Assembly: GCF_023373525.1 (NCBI RefSeq)
Contig: NZ_CP097218.1
Location: forward strand, 1,178,001 to 1,242,000
Direction of reading: 5' to 3'
DNA: 64,000 nt
From: Brachybacterium kimchii
GTDB taxonomy: Bacteria > Actinomycetota > Actinomycetes > Actinomycetales > Dermabacteraceae
Positions 37,023 through 49,473 of this stretch are shown piece after piece. The position numbers and the translations under genes were made by a program. The notes beneath the pieces are model-generated. The model was not told where the DNA came from. It searched no databases and was given only the letters and a program-made list of their open reading frames with translations. Positions within the stretch are counted from its first letter, which is position 1; each line of letters opens with the position of its first letter.

Positions 37023-37059
37023 CGAGAGGCCGGGAGGATCGAATCCTCCCGGCCTCTCG
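37023..37059 (-). terminator. Terminator of the gap-pgk-tpiA-secG operon, 17-bp stem
   Basis: CGAGAGGCCGGGAGGAT pairs with its complement across a 3-nt loop, 34 nt past the secG stop. No U-tract. Confidence 0.85.
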
Positions 37060-37092
37060 GACGGCTGCCGACGCGCGCTGCGCGTCGGACGA

Positions 37093-37341
37093 TCACATGA
37101 AGCGCTCGATCACTCCCAGGCCCACGGCCGCGGCGCCGAACACGACGGCGAGGGTGACCGTGAGGCGGTCGAGGTTGCGCTCGGCGACGCCGGAGGCGCT
37201 CGCGGAGGAGGACACGCCGCCGCCGAACATGTCGGACAGGCCGCCGCCCTTGCCGCGGTGCAGCAGCACCAGCAGGATCACTGCGACGCCGGTGATCGCC
37301 AGCACGATCTGCAGGATCAGCTTGAGCAGGTTGAGGTCCAC
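37093..37341 (-). CDS. secG: Preprotein translocase subunit SecG
   Basis: This 82-residue membrane protein has the two SecG transmembrane helices: LLKLILQIVLAITGVAVILL (about 4-25) and LTVTLAVVFGAAAVGLGVIE (about 60-79). The cytosolic loop between carries the conserved HRGKGGGLSDMFGGG. SecG assists SecYE during protein export. The GTG start follows GAGGAGA. It is the last gene of the glycolytic operon, the usual place for secG in Actinobacteria. Confidence 0.94.
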   Translation of the reverse strand: MDLNLLKLILQIVLAITGVAVILLVLLHRGKGGGLSDMFGGGVSSSASASGVAERNLDRLTVTLAVVFGAAAVGLGVIERFM

Positions 37342-37454
37342 GGACTCTCCTCACGGGACGTTGGAACTGCGCCAGGATACGACACGGGGCGGATCCGTCG
37401 CCGGACCCGCCCCGCCGGATGTGAGCCGTTCGGCTCCTCGTCCGGTCGCGCCGC

Positions 37455-38234
37455 TCAGGCGTCCTGGTAGCGGACGATCTTCGCGAACTCGTCGGCCTTC
37501 AGCGAGGCACCGCCCACGAGGGCGCCGTCCACATCGGGCTTCGTCATCAGCTCGGCGACGTTCGAGGACTTCACGGAGCCGCCGTAGAGGACGCGCACGG
37601 CATCCGCCGCGGCCTCGCCGTGGGCGGTGCGCACCCAGTCGCGGATCGCGCCGCACACCTCCTGGGCGTCGTCCGGGGTCGCGACCTCGCCGGTGCCGAT
37701 CGCCCAGACCGGCTCGTAGGCGACGACGAGGGAACCGACCTGTGCGGCGTCGACGCCCTCGAGCCCGCCCTCGAGCTGGGCGAGCGTGTACTCGACCTGC
37801 GTGCCCGCCTTCCGCTCCTCGAGCGGCTCGCCGACGCAGAGGATCGGCGTGAGCCCTCCGCCGAGGGCCGCCTTCACCTTGGCGTTCGTGACCTGCTCGG
37901 TCTCACCGTGGTACTGGCGGCGCTCGGAGTGGCCGATGGTCGCGTAGGTCGCGCCGAGGGCGGTGAGCATGGAGGCGGAGACCTCGCCGGTGAACGCACC
38001 GGACTCGTGCTCGGACACGTCCTGGGACCCGTAGGAGATCGGGAGCTTCCCGGCGTCCACGGCCGTCTGCACGGTGCGCAGGTCCACGAACGGAGGCAGC
38101 ACGGCCGCCTCGACCGCGGAGGTGTCCAGCCCCTTGAGGGCATCGCCCAGGTCCTCGACGAGGGACAGGCCCTGCTTCCAGTCGAGGTTCATCTTCCAGT
38201 TGCCCGCCATCAGCGGGGTGCGGGTGGTGCTCAT
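37455..38234 (-). CDS. tpiA: Triosephosphate isomerase
   Basis: This 259-residue TIM barrel interconverts dihydroxyacetone phosphate and glyceraldehyde-3-phosphate. Active-site residues are in place: the N-terminal GNWKMN lysine, H102 in IGHSERRQ, E174 in [11 protein letters not shown], and the phosphate loop [11 protein letters not shown]. Length is normal. Its ATG is in the ATGA overlap with the pgk stop, so translation is coupled. A 113-nt gap separates it from secG. Confidence 0.97.
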   Translation of the reverse strand: MSTTRTPLMAGNWKMNLDWKQGLSLVEDLGDALKGLDTSAVEAAVLPPFVDLRTVQTAVDAGKLPISYGSQDVSEHESGAFTGEVSASMLTALGATYATIGHSERRQYHGETEQVTNAKVKAALGGGLTPILCVGEPLEERKAGTQVEYTLAQLEGGLEGVDAAQVGSLVVAYEPVWAIGTGEVATPDDAQEVCGAIRDWVRTAHGEAAADAVRVLYGGSVKSSNVAELMTKPDVDGALVGGASLKADEFAKIVRYQDA

Positions 38235-39433
38235 GCGTGGTCCTCCTCCAGGACGGCGATGCCCGGCAGCTCCTTGCCCTCGATCAGCTCGAGGCTCGCA
38301 CCGCCGCCGGTCGAGATGTGCGAGAACGCGGACTCGTCGAAGCCCAGGGTGCGCACGGCGGCCGCGGAGTCGCCGCCGCCGATCACGGTGAAGCCGTCGG
38401 CCCCGGCGAGGGCCGTGGCGACGTCCTTCGTGCCGCGCGCGAAGGTCTCGAACTCGAAGACCCCCATCGGGCCGTTCCAGAAGACGGTGCGCGCATCGGC
38501 AATCTTCTCCGCGAACAGCTCCGCGGTCCTCGGGCCGATGTCCATGCCCTCCTGGTCGGCGGGGATCTGGTCGGCGGGGACCGTCGTCGGCTCCGCGTCG
38601 GCCGAGAACTCCCGCGCGACGACCGTGTCCACGGGCAGCACGAGCTCGACGCCGTTGCGCTGCGCCGTCTCGAGGTACTGGCGCACGGTGTCGACGCGCT
38701 CGGCGTCCAGCAGGGACTTGCCGATCTCATGGCCCTGGGCCTTGAGGAAGGTGTACGCCATGCCGCCGCCGATGAGGATCCGATCGGCCTTGGTCAGCAG
38801 GTTCTCGATGACGCCGAGCTTGTCGGCGATCTTGGCGCCGCCGAGGATCACCACGAAGGGGCGCTCCGGGTCGTCGGTCACCTTGCGCAGCGCCTCGACC
38901 TCGCTGCTCACGAGCTCGCCGGCGGCGGAGGGCAGCAGCTGCGCGAGCTCGTACACGGAGGCCTGCTTGCGGTGGACGACGCCGAAGCCGTCGGAGACGA
39001 AGGCGTCGCCGAGCGCGGCGATCTGCTCGGCGAACGCGCGGCGCTCGCCCTCGTCCTTCGAGGTCTCCCCCGGGTTGAAGCGGAGGTTCTCGAGGATCGC
39101 GACCCGGCCGTCGGCGAGGCCGTCCACGGTCTCCCGGGCGCTGTCGCCCACGGTGTCGGTCGCGAAGGCGACGTCGGCGCCGAGGAGCTCGGACAGCCGC
39201 CCGACGACGGGGCGCAGCGAGTACTTCTCCTCGGGGGCGCCCTTCGGTCGGCCGAGGTGGGAGATCACGACGACGCGCGCACCGGCGTCTGTGAGCGTCG
39301 AGATCGTGGGCAGGGCGGCGCGGATGCGGCCGTCGTCGGTGATCGTGGTGCCGTCCAGCGGCACGTTGAGGTCGGCGCGGACGATGACCCGCTTGCCGCG
39401 CAGGTCGCCGAGCGACGCGATGGTCTTCAGCAC
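38231..39433 (-). CDS. pgk: Phosphoglycerate kinase
   Basis: This 400-residue enzyme makes ATP from 1,3-bisphosphoglycerate. The N-terminal domain has [13 protein letters not shown] and [10 protein letters not shown], the hinge region [19 protein letters not shown], and the nucleotide site [13 protein letters not shown] and [15 protein letters not shown]. Length is typical. It lies 112 nt downstream of gap and overlaps tpiA by 4 bp. Confidence 0.97.
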   Translation of the reverse strand: MLKTIASLGDLRGKRVIVRADLNVPLDGTTITDDGRIRAALPTISTLTDAGARVVVISHLGRPKGAPEEKYSLRPVVGRLSELLGADVAFATDTVGDSARETVDGLADGRVAILENLRFNPGETSKDEGERRAFAEQIAALGDAFVSDGFGVVHRKQASVYELAQLLPSAAGELVSSEVEALRKVTDDPERPFVVILGGAKIADKLGVIENLLTKADRILIGGGMAYTFLKAQGHEIGKSLLDAERVDTVRQYLETAQRNGVELVLPVDTVVAREFSADAEPTTVPADQIPADQEGMDIGPRTAELFAEKIADARTVFWNGPMGVFEFETFARGTKDVATALAGADGFTVIGGGDSAAAVRTLGFDESAFSHISTGGGASLELIEGKELPGIAVLEEDHA

Positions 39434-39545
39434 GGGGTTGGCTCCTAGTGTCGAGGGGTGCGTGCGACGGAGCCCGCCCGGGCCGCGCCTCGCAGGGGCG
39501 GCGCCGGACGGGCTCCGTCGGACCCGATCTCCGTGAGGGAGAGGG

Positions 39546-40667
<1,122 letters not shown>

Positions 40668-40669
40668 TC

Positions 40670-40675
40670 AGTCTA
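40670..40675 (-). promoter_or_regulatory. Candidate -10 hexamer of the gap operon
   Basis: TGATAGACT on the minus strand contains TAGACT, in the 185-bp whiA-gap gap; it implies a leader of about 115 nt. Confidence 0.55.
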
Positions 40676-40735
40676 TCAATGCACTGGGTCACGTCGGAAC
40701 GGGTCCGCTCCCTGGACCGCGGCGCGGCCCCCGGC

Positions 40736-41719
40736 TCAGGAGCGCGCGTCCTCCCCGCCCTCGCCGACCTCGTCGGTGCCGGGGACGCCGAGCTCCTCGG
40801 CGCGCTTGTCCGCCATCGCGAGCAGGCGGCGGATGCGCCCCGCGACCGCGTCCTTGGTCATCGGCGGATCGGCGTGGCGGCCCAGCTCCTCGAGGCTCGC
40901 CTGGCGGTGCTCGACGCGCAGGCGGCCCGCCTCGCGCAGGTGCTCGGGGACCTCGTCCCCCAGGATCTCCAGCGCCCGCTCCACGCGCTGCCCCGCGGCG
41001 ACCGCGGCCCGCGCCGAGCGGCGCAGGTTGGCGTCGTCGAAGTTCGCGAGGCGGTGGGCGGTCGCGCGGACCTCGCGGCGCGTGCGCCGCTCCTCCCAGA
41101 CCAGCACGGTCTGGTGGGCGCCCATGCGCGTGAGCAGCGCGGCGATCGCGTCGCCGTCGCGCAGCACCACGCGGTCGCCCCCGCGGACCTCGCGGGCCTT
41201 CGAGGCGATGCCCAGGCGCCGGGCGGCCCCCACCATCGCGAGCGCGACCTCGGGCCCCGGGCAGCCGAGCTCGAGCGCGGAGCTGCGGCCCGGCTCGGTG
41301 AGCGAGCCGCGGGCGAGGAAGGCGCCGCGCCAGGCGGCCTCGGCGTCCACCGCGGCGCCGCCGACGACGGCGGGCGGCATCCCTCGCACGGGACGCCCGC
41401 GGGCGTCCAGCAGGCCCGTCTGGCGGGCGAGCACCGCCCCGTCGCCGTGCACCCGCACGATGTACGTCGTCGAGCGGCGGATCCCCGACGGCGCGAGCAC
41501 CGCGATCTCGCTGCCGTGCCCGTAGACGTCGGCGATGATCGCGCGCAGCCGCCGCGCGGTCGCCGCGCTGTCCAGCTCGGCCTCGATCACCACGCGCCCG
41601 CCCTGCAGATGCAGGCCGCCCGCGAAGCGCAGCATCGCCGCGGCCTCCGCCTTGCGGGCCGACGGGCGCGCCACGTCGATCCGGGACAGCTCCTCCTTGG
41701 CGTCAGCGGTCAATGCCAT
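40736..41719 (-). CDS. whiA: DNA-binding protein WhiA
   Basis: This 327-residue protein has the WhiA layout: an N-terminal LAGLIDADG-like fold ([43 protein letters not shown]) and a C-terminal helix-turn-helix (about 240-305: [38 protein letters not shown]). WhiA is a sporulation/division regulator in Streptomyces and is conserved in non-sporulating Actinobacteria. The ATG at 41719 follows GGAGGGG and lies inside the end of yvcK (17-nt overlap), so translation is coupled. An upstream ATG at 41758 would add a basic tail without family support. Confidence 0.95.
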   Translation of the reverse strand: MALTADAKEELSRIDVARPSARKAEAAAMLRFAGGLHLQGGRVVIEAELDSAATARRLRAIIADVYGHGSEIAVLAPSGIRRSTTYIVRVHGDGAVLARQTGLLDARGRPVRGMPPAVVGGAAVDAEAAWRGAFLARGSLTEPGRSSALELGCPGPEVALAMVGAARRLGIASKAREVRGGDRVVLRDGDAIAALLTRMGAHQTVLVWEERRTRREVRATAHRLANFDDANLRRSARAAVAAGQRVERALEILGDEVPEHLREAGRLRVEHRQASLEELGRHADPPMTKDAVAGRIRRLLAMADKRAEELGVPGTDEVGEGGEDARS

Positions 41720-42746
41720 CCTGAGTCCCCTCCTCCTCGTCCTGCGTCCCCTCGACATCCCCGTACACGCCGTCGAACACGTCGCGGTAAGCGGCGGCGA
41801 GCCGCACCGGGTCGTGGACCGGCACCCCGCCGCCCACGCTCACCTGCCTCAGCAGGGTACGTATTCCTCGTGTGCGCGCGAACTCCGCAAGCTCGACCGC
41901 GTCCTCGAGGGCCGTCGGATCAGCGATCACGGTGTCGAAGCTCGTCTCGGGCGCGCTGTCCAGCAGCACGCGCAGCAGATCCGTGCTGCGCATCCCCTCG
42001 ATCTCCTCTCCCCCGGAGGAGAGGTTCATGACCACGCAGCGGTGGGCACGGGTGGTGCGCAGGGCCTCCGCGATCTCGGGGATCTGCAGGTGCGGCAGCA
42101 CCGAGGTGTACCAGGAGCCGGGGCCGACGATCACCCAGTCCGCGTCGGCGATCGCACGCAGCACCTCCTGGGGAACCCGCGGCCGCTCCGGGATCAGGCG
42201 CATCGACTCGACCCGTCCGGGGACCTTCGCGACGTGCGCCTGGCCGCGCACCGTGCCGCGGGTGCCGTCCGCGAAGGCCACCTGCGCCTCGATGTCCAGC
42301 GGATCCAGGGCCATGGGCAGGACCCGTCCGCGGGCGCCGAGCAGCTCGCCGATCCGGTCCAGTCCCGCGATCGGGTCCTCGAGGATCTGCCACATGGCCA
42401 CGATCATGAGGTTGCCGAGGGCGTGGCCGTCGAGGTCGCCGTCGGTGACGAAGCGGTGCTGGACGGCGTCGTGCCAGAACGCGCCCCAGTCGGAATCCTC
42501 GCAGAGCGCCGCGAGCGCCATCCGCAGGTCCCCGGGGGGCAGCACGGGCAGCTCGGCGCGGATGCGCCCCGAGGAGCCGCCGTCGTCGGCGACCGTGACC
42601 ACGGCGGTGATGTCGTCGACCAGCAGCCGCAGGGAGCGCAGGTTCGCGGCGAGCCCGTGGCCGCCGCCGAGGGCGACCGCGCGGCGCGGCGCGGACAGGG
42701 CCCGGCGCGGGCCGCGGCGCAGGTGCGGGGGCAGTCCGGCGCTCAC
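41703..42746 (-). CDS. yvcK: Gluconeogenesis factor YvcK/CofD-like protein
   Basis: This 347-residue protein has the YvcK/MgfK fold: [19 protein letters not shown], then [16 protein letters not shown] and [16 protein letters not shown], with [19 protein letters not shown] later. YvcK proteins bind UDP-sugars and influence cell-wall precursor flow and carbon use; the biochemical activity is unsettled. The GTG start overlaps the rapZ stop (GTGA), and the 3' end overlaps whiA. rapZ-yvcK-whiA is a widely conserved trio. Confidence 0.93.
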   Translation of the reverse strand: MSAGLPPHLRRGPRRALSAPRRAVALGGGHGLAANLRSLRLLVDDITAVVTVADDGGSSGRIRAELPVLPPGDLRMALAALCEDSDWGAFWHDAVQHRFVTDGDLDGHALGNLMIVAMWQILEDPIAGLDRIGELLGARGRVLPMALDPLDIEAQVAFADGTRGTVRGQAHVAKVPGRVESMRLIPERPRVPQEVLRAIADADWVIVGPGSWYTSVLPHLQIPEIAEALRTTRAHRCVVMNLSSGGEEIEGMRSTDLLRVLLDSAPETSFDTVIADPTALEDAVELAEFARTRGIRTLLRQVSVGGGVPVHDPVRLAAAYRDVFDGVYGDVEGTQDEEEGTQDGIDR

Positions 42747-43678
42747 TCGCGCCCCAGATCCCGGTGGCGCACGCGCACCGCGAAGCCCGCCTGGCGCAGG
42801 TCCTCCCCGATCTTCTCCGCCATCGCCACCGAGCGGTGCTTGCCGCCCGTGCAGCCGATCGCGATCGTCGTGAAGTGCTTGTTCTCCGCCGAGTACCCGC
42901 GCAGCACGGGACGGATCATGTCGAGGTAGCGGGCGGCGAACTCGGCGCCGTTGGGGTCGGCGAGCACGAACTCGGCGACCGCCGGGTCCGTGCCGCGCTG
43001 GGAGCGCAGCTCGGGCACCCAGTACGGGTTGGGGATGAAGCGGACGTCGCTGACGTGGTCGGCCTCGATCGGGATCCCGTACTTGAAGCCGAAGGACATG
43101 ACGTTCACGGTGAGCGCCTGCTCGCTGTGGGAGCCGAAGGTGGTGCGCATCTTCATCGTCAGCTGGTGCACGTTCAGCGGCGAGGTGTCGATCGCGACGT
43201 CGGCCAGGCGCCGGTAGGGCGCGAGCATCTCGCGCTCGCGGCGGATGCCCTCGAGCACGCCCTCCTCCCCCTGCAGCGGGTGGGGACGGCGCACGGAGTC
43301 GAAGCGGCGCACGAGGGTGTGCTCGTCGGCGGTGAGGAAGACCAGCCGCACCCGCATCTCGGAGGCGCGCATCTGCTCGATCACCTGGGACAGCTCGGAG
43401 AAGAACGGACCGGAGCGGGGGTCGACGACCACGGCGAAGCGGGTCTCGCGGCCCTCGGCCTGCTGCTGGAGCTCGTAGAGGCGCGGGATCAGCTGCGGCG
43501 CGATGTTGTAGACGACGTACCAGCCCAGGTCCTCGAGCGCATGGGCTGCCGTCTCCCGACCTGCGCCCGCGAGGCCCGTGATGATCACGACGTCGCCGGG
43601 CGGCGCGGCCCGATCGGGCTCCGGCTCCGCTGCGCCCTCGGCGGGCGCGGACTCCGGGACGCTGCTGTCCTGCGACAT
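42743..43678 (-). CDS. rapZ: RNase adapter RapZ (YvcJ) with a degenerate P-loop
   Basis: This 311-residue protein is RapZ/YvcJ by its C-terminal domain (SFGFKYGIPIEADHVSDVRF, PNPYWVPELR, IAIGCTGGKHRSVAMAEKI) and by position before yvcK-whiA. In other species RapZ binds nucleotides and guides RNase E or senses cell-wall precursors. Here the P-loop reads GLAGAGRET (35-43): Lys is Arg, as often in Actinobacteria, and the following Ser/Thr is Glu42. The next motif VVYNIAPQLI has Tyr57 where DNLP is usual. ATP binding may be weak or lost. An acidic Pro/Ala tail (about 1-28) precedes it. The ATG follows AAGGAG. Confidence 0.93.
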   Translation of the reverse strand: MSQDSSVPESAPAEGAAEPEPDRAAPPGDVVIITGLAGAGRETAAHALEDLGWYVVYNIAPQLIPRLYELQQQAEGRETRFAVVVDPRSGPFFSELSQVIEQMRASEMRVRLVFLTADEHTLVRRFDSVRRPHPLQGEEGVLEGIRREREMLAPYRRLADVAIDTSPLNVHQLTMKMRTTFGSHSEQALTVNVMSFGFKYGIPIEADHVSDVRFIPNPYWVPELRSQRGTDPAVAEFVLADPNGAEFAARYLDMIRPVLRGYSAENKHFTTIAIGCTGGKHRSVAMAEKIGEDLRQAGFAVRVRHRDLGRE

Positions 43679-43740
43679 GGATGCTGCTCCTTCGTCAGGG
43701 TCGGGGTCGGGGGTCGTCGTCTTCGTCCTCGTGCTGGTGA

Positions 43741-43746
43741 AGGGTA
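43741..43746 (-). promoter_or_regulatory. Candidate -10 hexamer of rapZ-yvcK-whiA
   Basis: TACCCT on the minus strand in the 128-bp uvrC-rapZ gap, about 63 nt before the rapZ start. Confidence 0.35.
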
Positions 43747-43806
43747 CCGCCCGCGGATGGACGCCGAGGGATCCGTGGTGAGGATCGCCCCGGCGCCGCG
43801 CACGGT

Positions 43807-45696
43807 TCACTCGAGGATCTCGCCCGTCGCCATGTCGACCGCCGGACCGGGCTCGTCCCCGCGCAGGGTCGCGAGGATCTGCGCGGCGAGCTGCGGCCCG
43901 ATGCCCTGGACCTCCTGGAGGGTCTCCTCGTCGGCCTCGCGGATGTTCGCGACCGTCGTGAAGCGATCGAGCAGGGCGCGCCGACGGGCGGGGCCCAGGC
44001 CCGGCACGCCGTCCAGGGCGCTCGCCTGCATCGCGCGCCCGCGCTTGGAGCGGTGGTAGGAGATCGCGAAGCGGTGGGCCTCGTCGCGCAGGCGCTGGAC
44101 GAGGAACAGCGCCTCGCTGGTGCGGGGCAGGATCACGGGGTAGTCGTCGCCGGGCAGCCAGATCTCCTCGAGCCGCTTGGCGATGCCGGCGAGGGCGATG
44201 TCGGCGACGCCGAGGTCCTCGAAGGCCCGCTGCGCGGCCGCGACCTGCGGCTGCCCGCCGTCGACGAGGATCAGCGCGGGCGGGTAGGCGAAGCGCCGGG
44301 CGTCCTCGTCGTCCGCGGGGGCGGGATCGAGGTGGCGCTGGAGACGGCGGCGGATGACGTCGTACATGGAGGCGGTGTCGTCGCGCGCGGCCTCCCCGGT
44401 CACCGAGTAGCGGCGGTACTCGCTCTTCTTGGGCAGCCCGTCCTCGAAGACCACCTGGGAGCCGACGACGTTCGTGCCCTGGGAGTGGGAGATGTCGAAG
44501 CACTCGATGCGCAGCGGGGGCTCCGCGAGGTCGAGCGCCTCCCCGAGGTCTTCGAGAGCCTTGGTGCGGGCGGTGAGGTCGCCCGTGCGGCGCAGCCGAT
44601 GCAGGCGCAGGGCCTCCTCCGCATTGGCGCCGACGGTCTCCAGCAGCTCCTTCTTCTCCCCGCGGCGGGGCACGCGCAGGTCGACCCGGCGGCCGACGAG
44701 CTCCCGCACCTGGTCCGCGTTGGTCGGCATCTCGCTCACGAGCACCTCGGCGGGGGCCTCCCCGTCGGTGTACAGCGTCGCCAGCGCGCGCTCCATGAGG
44801 TCGCCGGGACCGGACTCGTCGAGGATCTCGGCGGTCCAGCCGCGCTGGCCGCGGATCCTGCCGCCGCGCACGTGGAAGACCTGGATGGAGGCCTCGAGCT
44901 CGTCCTGGACGAGGGCGACGAGGTCCGCGTCGGTCGCGTCGGAGAGCACCACGGAGTTCTTCTCCATGACCTTCTCGAGCGCCTGCAGGTCGTCGCGCAG
45001 CCCGGCGGCGGTCTCGTAGTCCTGGGCGGCGGCGGCCTCGCGCATGCGCTTCTCGATGCGCCGCAGGTAGGCGCCGGTGTTGCCGGCCATGAAGTCGCTG
45101 AACTGCTCGGCCAGGCGGCGGTGGTCCTCCACCGAGATGTCGCCCACGCACGGCGCCGAGCACTTGCCGATGAAGCCCAGCAGGCAGGGCCGCCCGGACC
45201 TCTCGGCGCGGCGGTAGACGCCCGGGGTGCACGAGCGCACGGGGAAGACGCGGAGCATCAGGTCGAGGGTCTCGCGGATCGCCCACACCTGCGTGTAGGG
45301 GCCGAAGACGCGGTCGCCCTTGGTGCGCGGCCGGCGCGTGATGTGCACGCGCGGCACCTCCTCCCCCATCGTCACGGCGAGGTAGGGGTAGGACTTGTCG
45401 TCGCGGAACTTCACGTTGAACCGCGGATCGAACTCCTTGATCCACGTGTACTCGAGGGTCAGCGCCTCGACCTCGGTGCGCACCACCGTCCACTCGACGC
45501 CGGTCGCCGTGGTGACCATCCGCCGGGTGCGCTCGTGGAGGGCCGAGAGGTCCTGGAAGTAGTTCGACAGGCGCGCCCGCAGATTCTTCGCCTTGCCGAC
45601 GTAGATCACCCGGGAGTCGGCGTCGCGGAAGCGGTAGACGCCCGGGGAGGTCGGGATGGTCCCGGTGGCGGGACGGTAGGTCGACGGATCAGCCAT
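43807..45696 (-). CDS. uvrC: Excinuclease ABC subunit C
   Basis: This 629-residue nuclease makes both incisions in nucleotide excision repair. A GIY-YIG domain (about 12-95: [20 protein letters not shown]) comes first, then a Cys-rich segment ([19 protein letters not shown]), a UvrB-interacting UVR motif (about 205-240), the RNase H-like C-terminal nuclease domain ([20 protein letters not shown]) and helix-hairpin-helix motifs ([19 protein letters not shown]). Length is typical. The ATG starts 9 nt after the uvrA stop, so uvrA-uvrC form one unit. Confidence 0.97.
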   Translation of the reverse strand: MADPSTYRPATGTIPTSPGVYRFRDADSRVIYVGKAKNLRARLSNYFQDLSALHERTRRMVTTATGVEWTVVRTEVEALTLEYTWIKEFDPRFNVKFRDDKSYPYLAVTMGEEVPRVHITRRPRTKGDRVFGPYTQVWAIRETLDLMLRVFPVRSCTPGVYRRAERSGRPCLLGFIGKCSAPCVGDISVEDHRRLAEQFSDFMAGNTGAYLRRIEKRMREAAAAQDYETAAGLRDDLQALEKVMEKNSVVLSDATDADLVALVQDELEASIQVFHVRGGRIRGQRGWTAEILDESGPGDLMERALATLYTDGEAPAEVLVSEMPTNADQVRELVGRRVDLRVPRRGEKKELLETVGANAEEALRLHRLRRTGDLTARTKALEDLGEALDLAEPPLRIECFDISHSQGTNVVGSQVVFEDGLPKKSEYRRYSVTGEAARDDTASMYDVIRRRLQRHLDPAPADDEDARRFAYPPALILVDGGQPQVAAAQRAFEDLGVADIALAGIAKRLEEIWLPGDDYPVILPRTSEALFLVQRLRDEAHRFAISYHRSKRGRAMQASALDGVPGLGPARRRALLDRFTTVANIREADEETLQEVQGIGPQLAAQILATLRGDEPGPAVDMATGEILE

Positions 45697-45705
45697 GGAG
45701 GGCGG

Positions 45706-48555
<2,850 letters not shown>

Positions 48556-48562
48556 ACGTCCC

Positions 48563-48568
48563 ATCCTA
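48563..48568 (-). promoter_or_regulatory. -10 hexamer of a leaderless promoter (uvrA)
   Basis: TAGGAT on the minus strand, 7 nt before the GTG at 48555; it overlaps the competing ATG. Confidence 0.6.
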
Positions 48569-48710
48569 CGAGCGGGGACCGACGCGCGAGGGCCCGGTGA
48601 GTCCGCTGCCACCCCGATTCCGCGCTCCGCGGACACGCGCATGTCCGCTGACGCCGTCGGCCGATTCTCGCGTGGCGAGGCGCGCGATGGGAGAGATCAG
48701 CGCGGCGCGC

Positions 48711-48716
48711 CATACT
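48711..48716 (+). promoter_or_regulatory. -10-like hexamer of the MBL/polymerase pair
   Basis: CATACT, 7 nt before the ATG at 48724; the gap is GAGGAGC, which could also serve as a ribosome site. Confidence 0.45.
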
Positions 48717-48723
48717 GAGGAGC

Positions 48724-49473
48724 ATGAGCGAGCACCCCGCGCCCGAGAACCGCACTCCGACCCAGGACGAGGACGTCGTCTCCGCGACCGGGGGCCACGC
48801 CGGCAGCGCCTACGACGGCCACGTCGAGGTCGACGGCCCCACGGCGACCCGCCGCATGACGACCCTCGTGATCCGCAAGGCGTCCGTGGGCCCCATGGAC
48901 AACAACAGCTACCTGCTGACCTGCCGGGTGTCCGGCGCGCAGCTGCTCGTGGACGCCGCGGCCGATCTCCCGCGGCTGCTGCGCCTGGTGCGCGAGGGCT
49001 CCCCCTCGAGCCGCCTCGACTCGATCGTCACCACCCACAGCCACCACGACCACGTGGGCGCCCTCTCCCAGCTCGTGGCGGCCACGGGCGCGCGCACCTT
49101 CGCGGGCGCCGCCGACGTGCGCGACATCCCGACGCCGACGGACGAGCCCCTCGAGGACGGCGCGCTGATCCGCGTCGGGGTGAACGACCTGCACGTGATC
49201 GGTCTGCGCGGCCACACCCCCGGCTCGATCGCGCTGCTGTGGCGCGGCGGCGAGGACGGCGACCACCTGTTCACGGGCGACTCGCTTTTCCCCGGCGGCG
49301 TCGGTGCGACCCAGGGCGATGCGCAGCGCTTCACCTCGCTGCTCGACGACGTCGAGCACCGCATCTTCGACGCGCTCCCGGACAGCACCTGGGTATACCC
49401 CGGCCACGGGGACGACACCACCCTGGGCGCGGAGCGCCCGCAGCTCGGCGACTGGCGCGAGCGGGGCTGGTGA
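48724..49473 (+). CDS. MBL-fold metallo-hydrolase (glyoxalase II-like)
   Basis: This 249-residue metallo-beta-lactamase-fold protein carries the zinc motif THSHHDHVG with H105, H107, D109 and H110, then RGHTPGSIALLW and LFTGDSLFPGG with the bridging aspartate, and WVYPGHGDDT. These match hydroxyacylglutathione hydrolase-like proteins; in mycothiol-using Actinobacteria the thioester substrate may be mycothiol-based (inference). An acidic tail of about 35 residues precedes the fold. The stop overlaps the polymerase GTG by 4 bp, so the two are cotranslated, an unexplained pairing. Confidence 0.88.
   Translation: MSEHPAPENRTPTQDEDVVSATGGHAGSAYDGHVEVDGPTATRRMTTLVIRKASVGPMDNNSYLLTCRVSGAQLLVDAAADLPRLLRLVREGSPSSRLDSIVTTHSHHDHVGALSQLVAATGARTFAGAADVRDIPTPTDEPLEDGALIRVGVNDLHVIGLRGHTPGSIALLWRGGEDGDHLFTGDSLFPGGVGATQGDAQRFTSLLDDVEHRIFDALPDSTWVYPGHGDDTTLGAERPQLGDWRERGW

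Noticed and set aside
36854-37852. Frames with repeated Arg/Ala/Leu peptides around 36.9 kb
   Set aside because: They arise from the 16-bp tandem repeat, whose period is not a multiple of three, and then run antisense through secG and tpiA.
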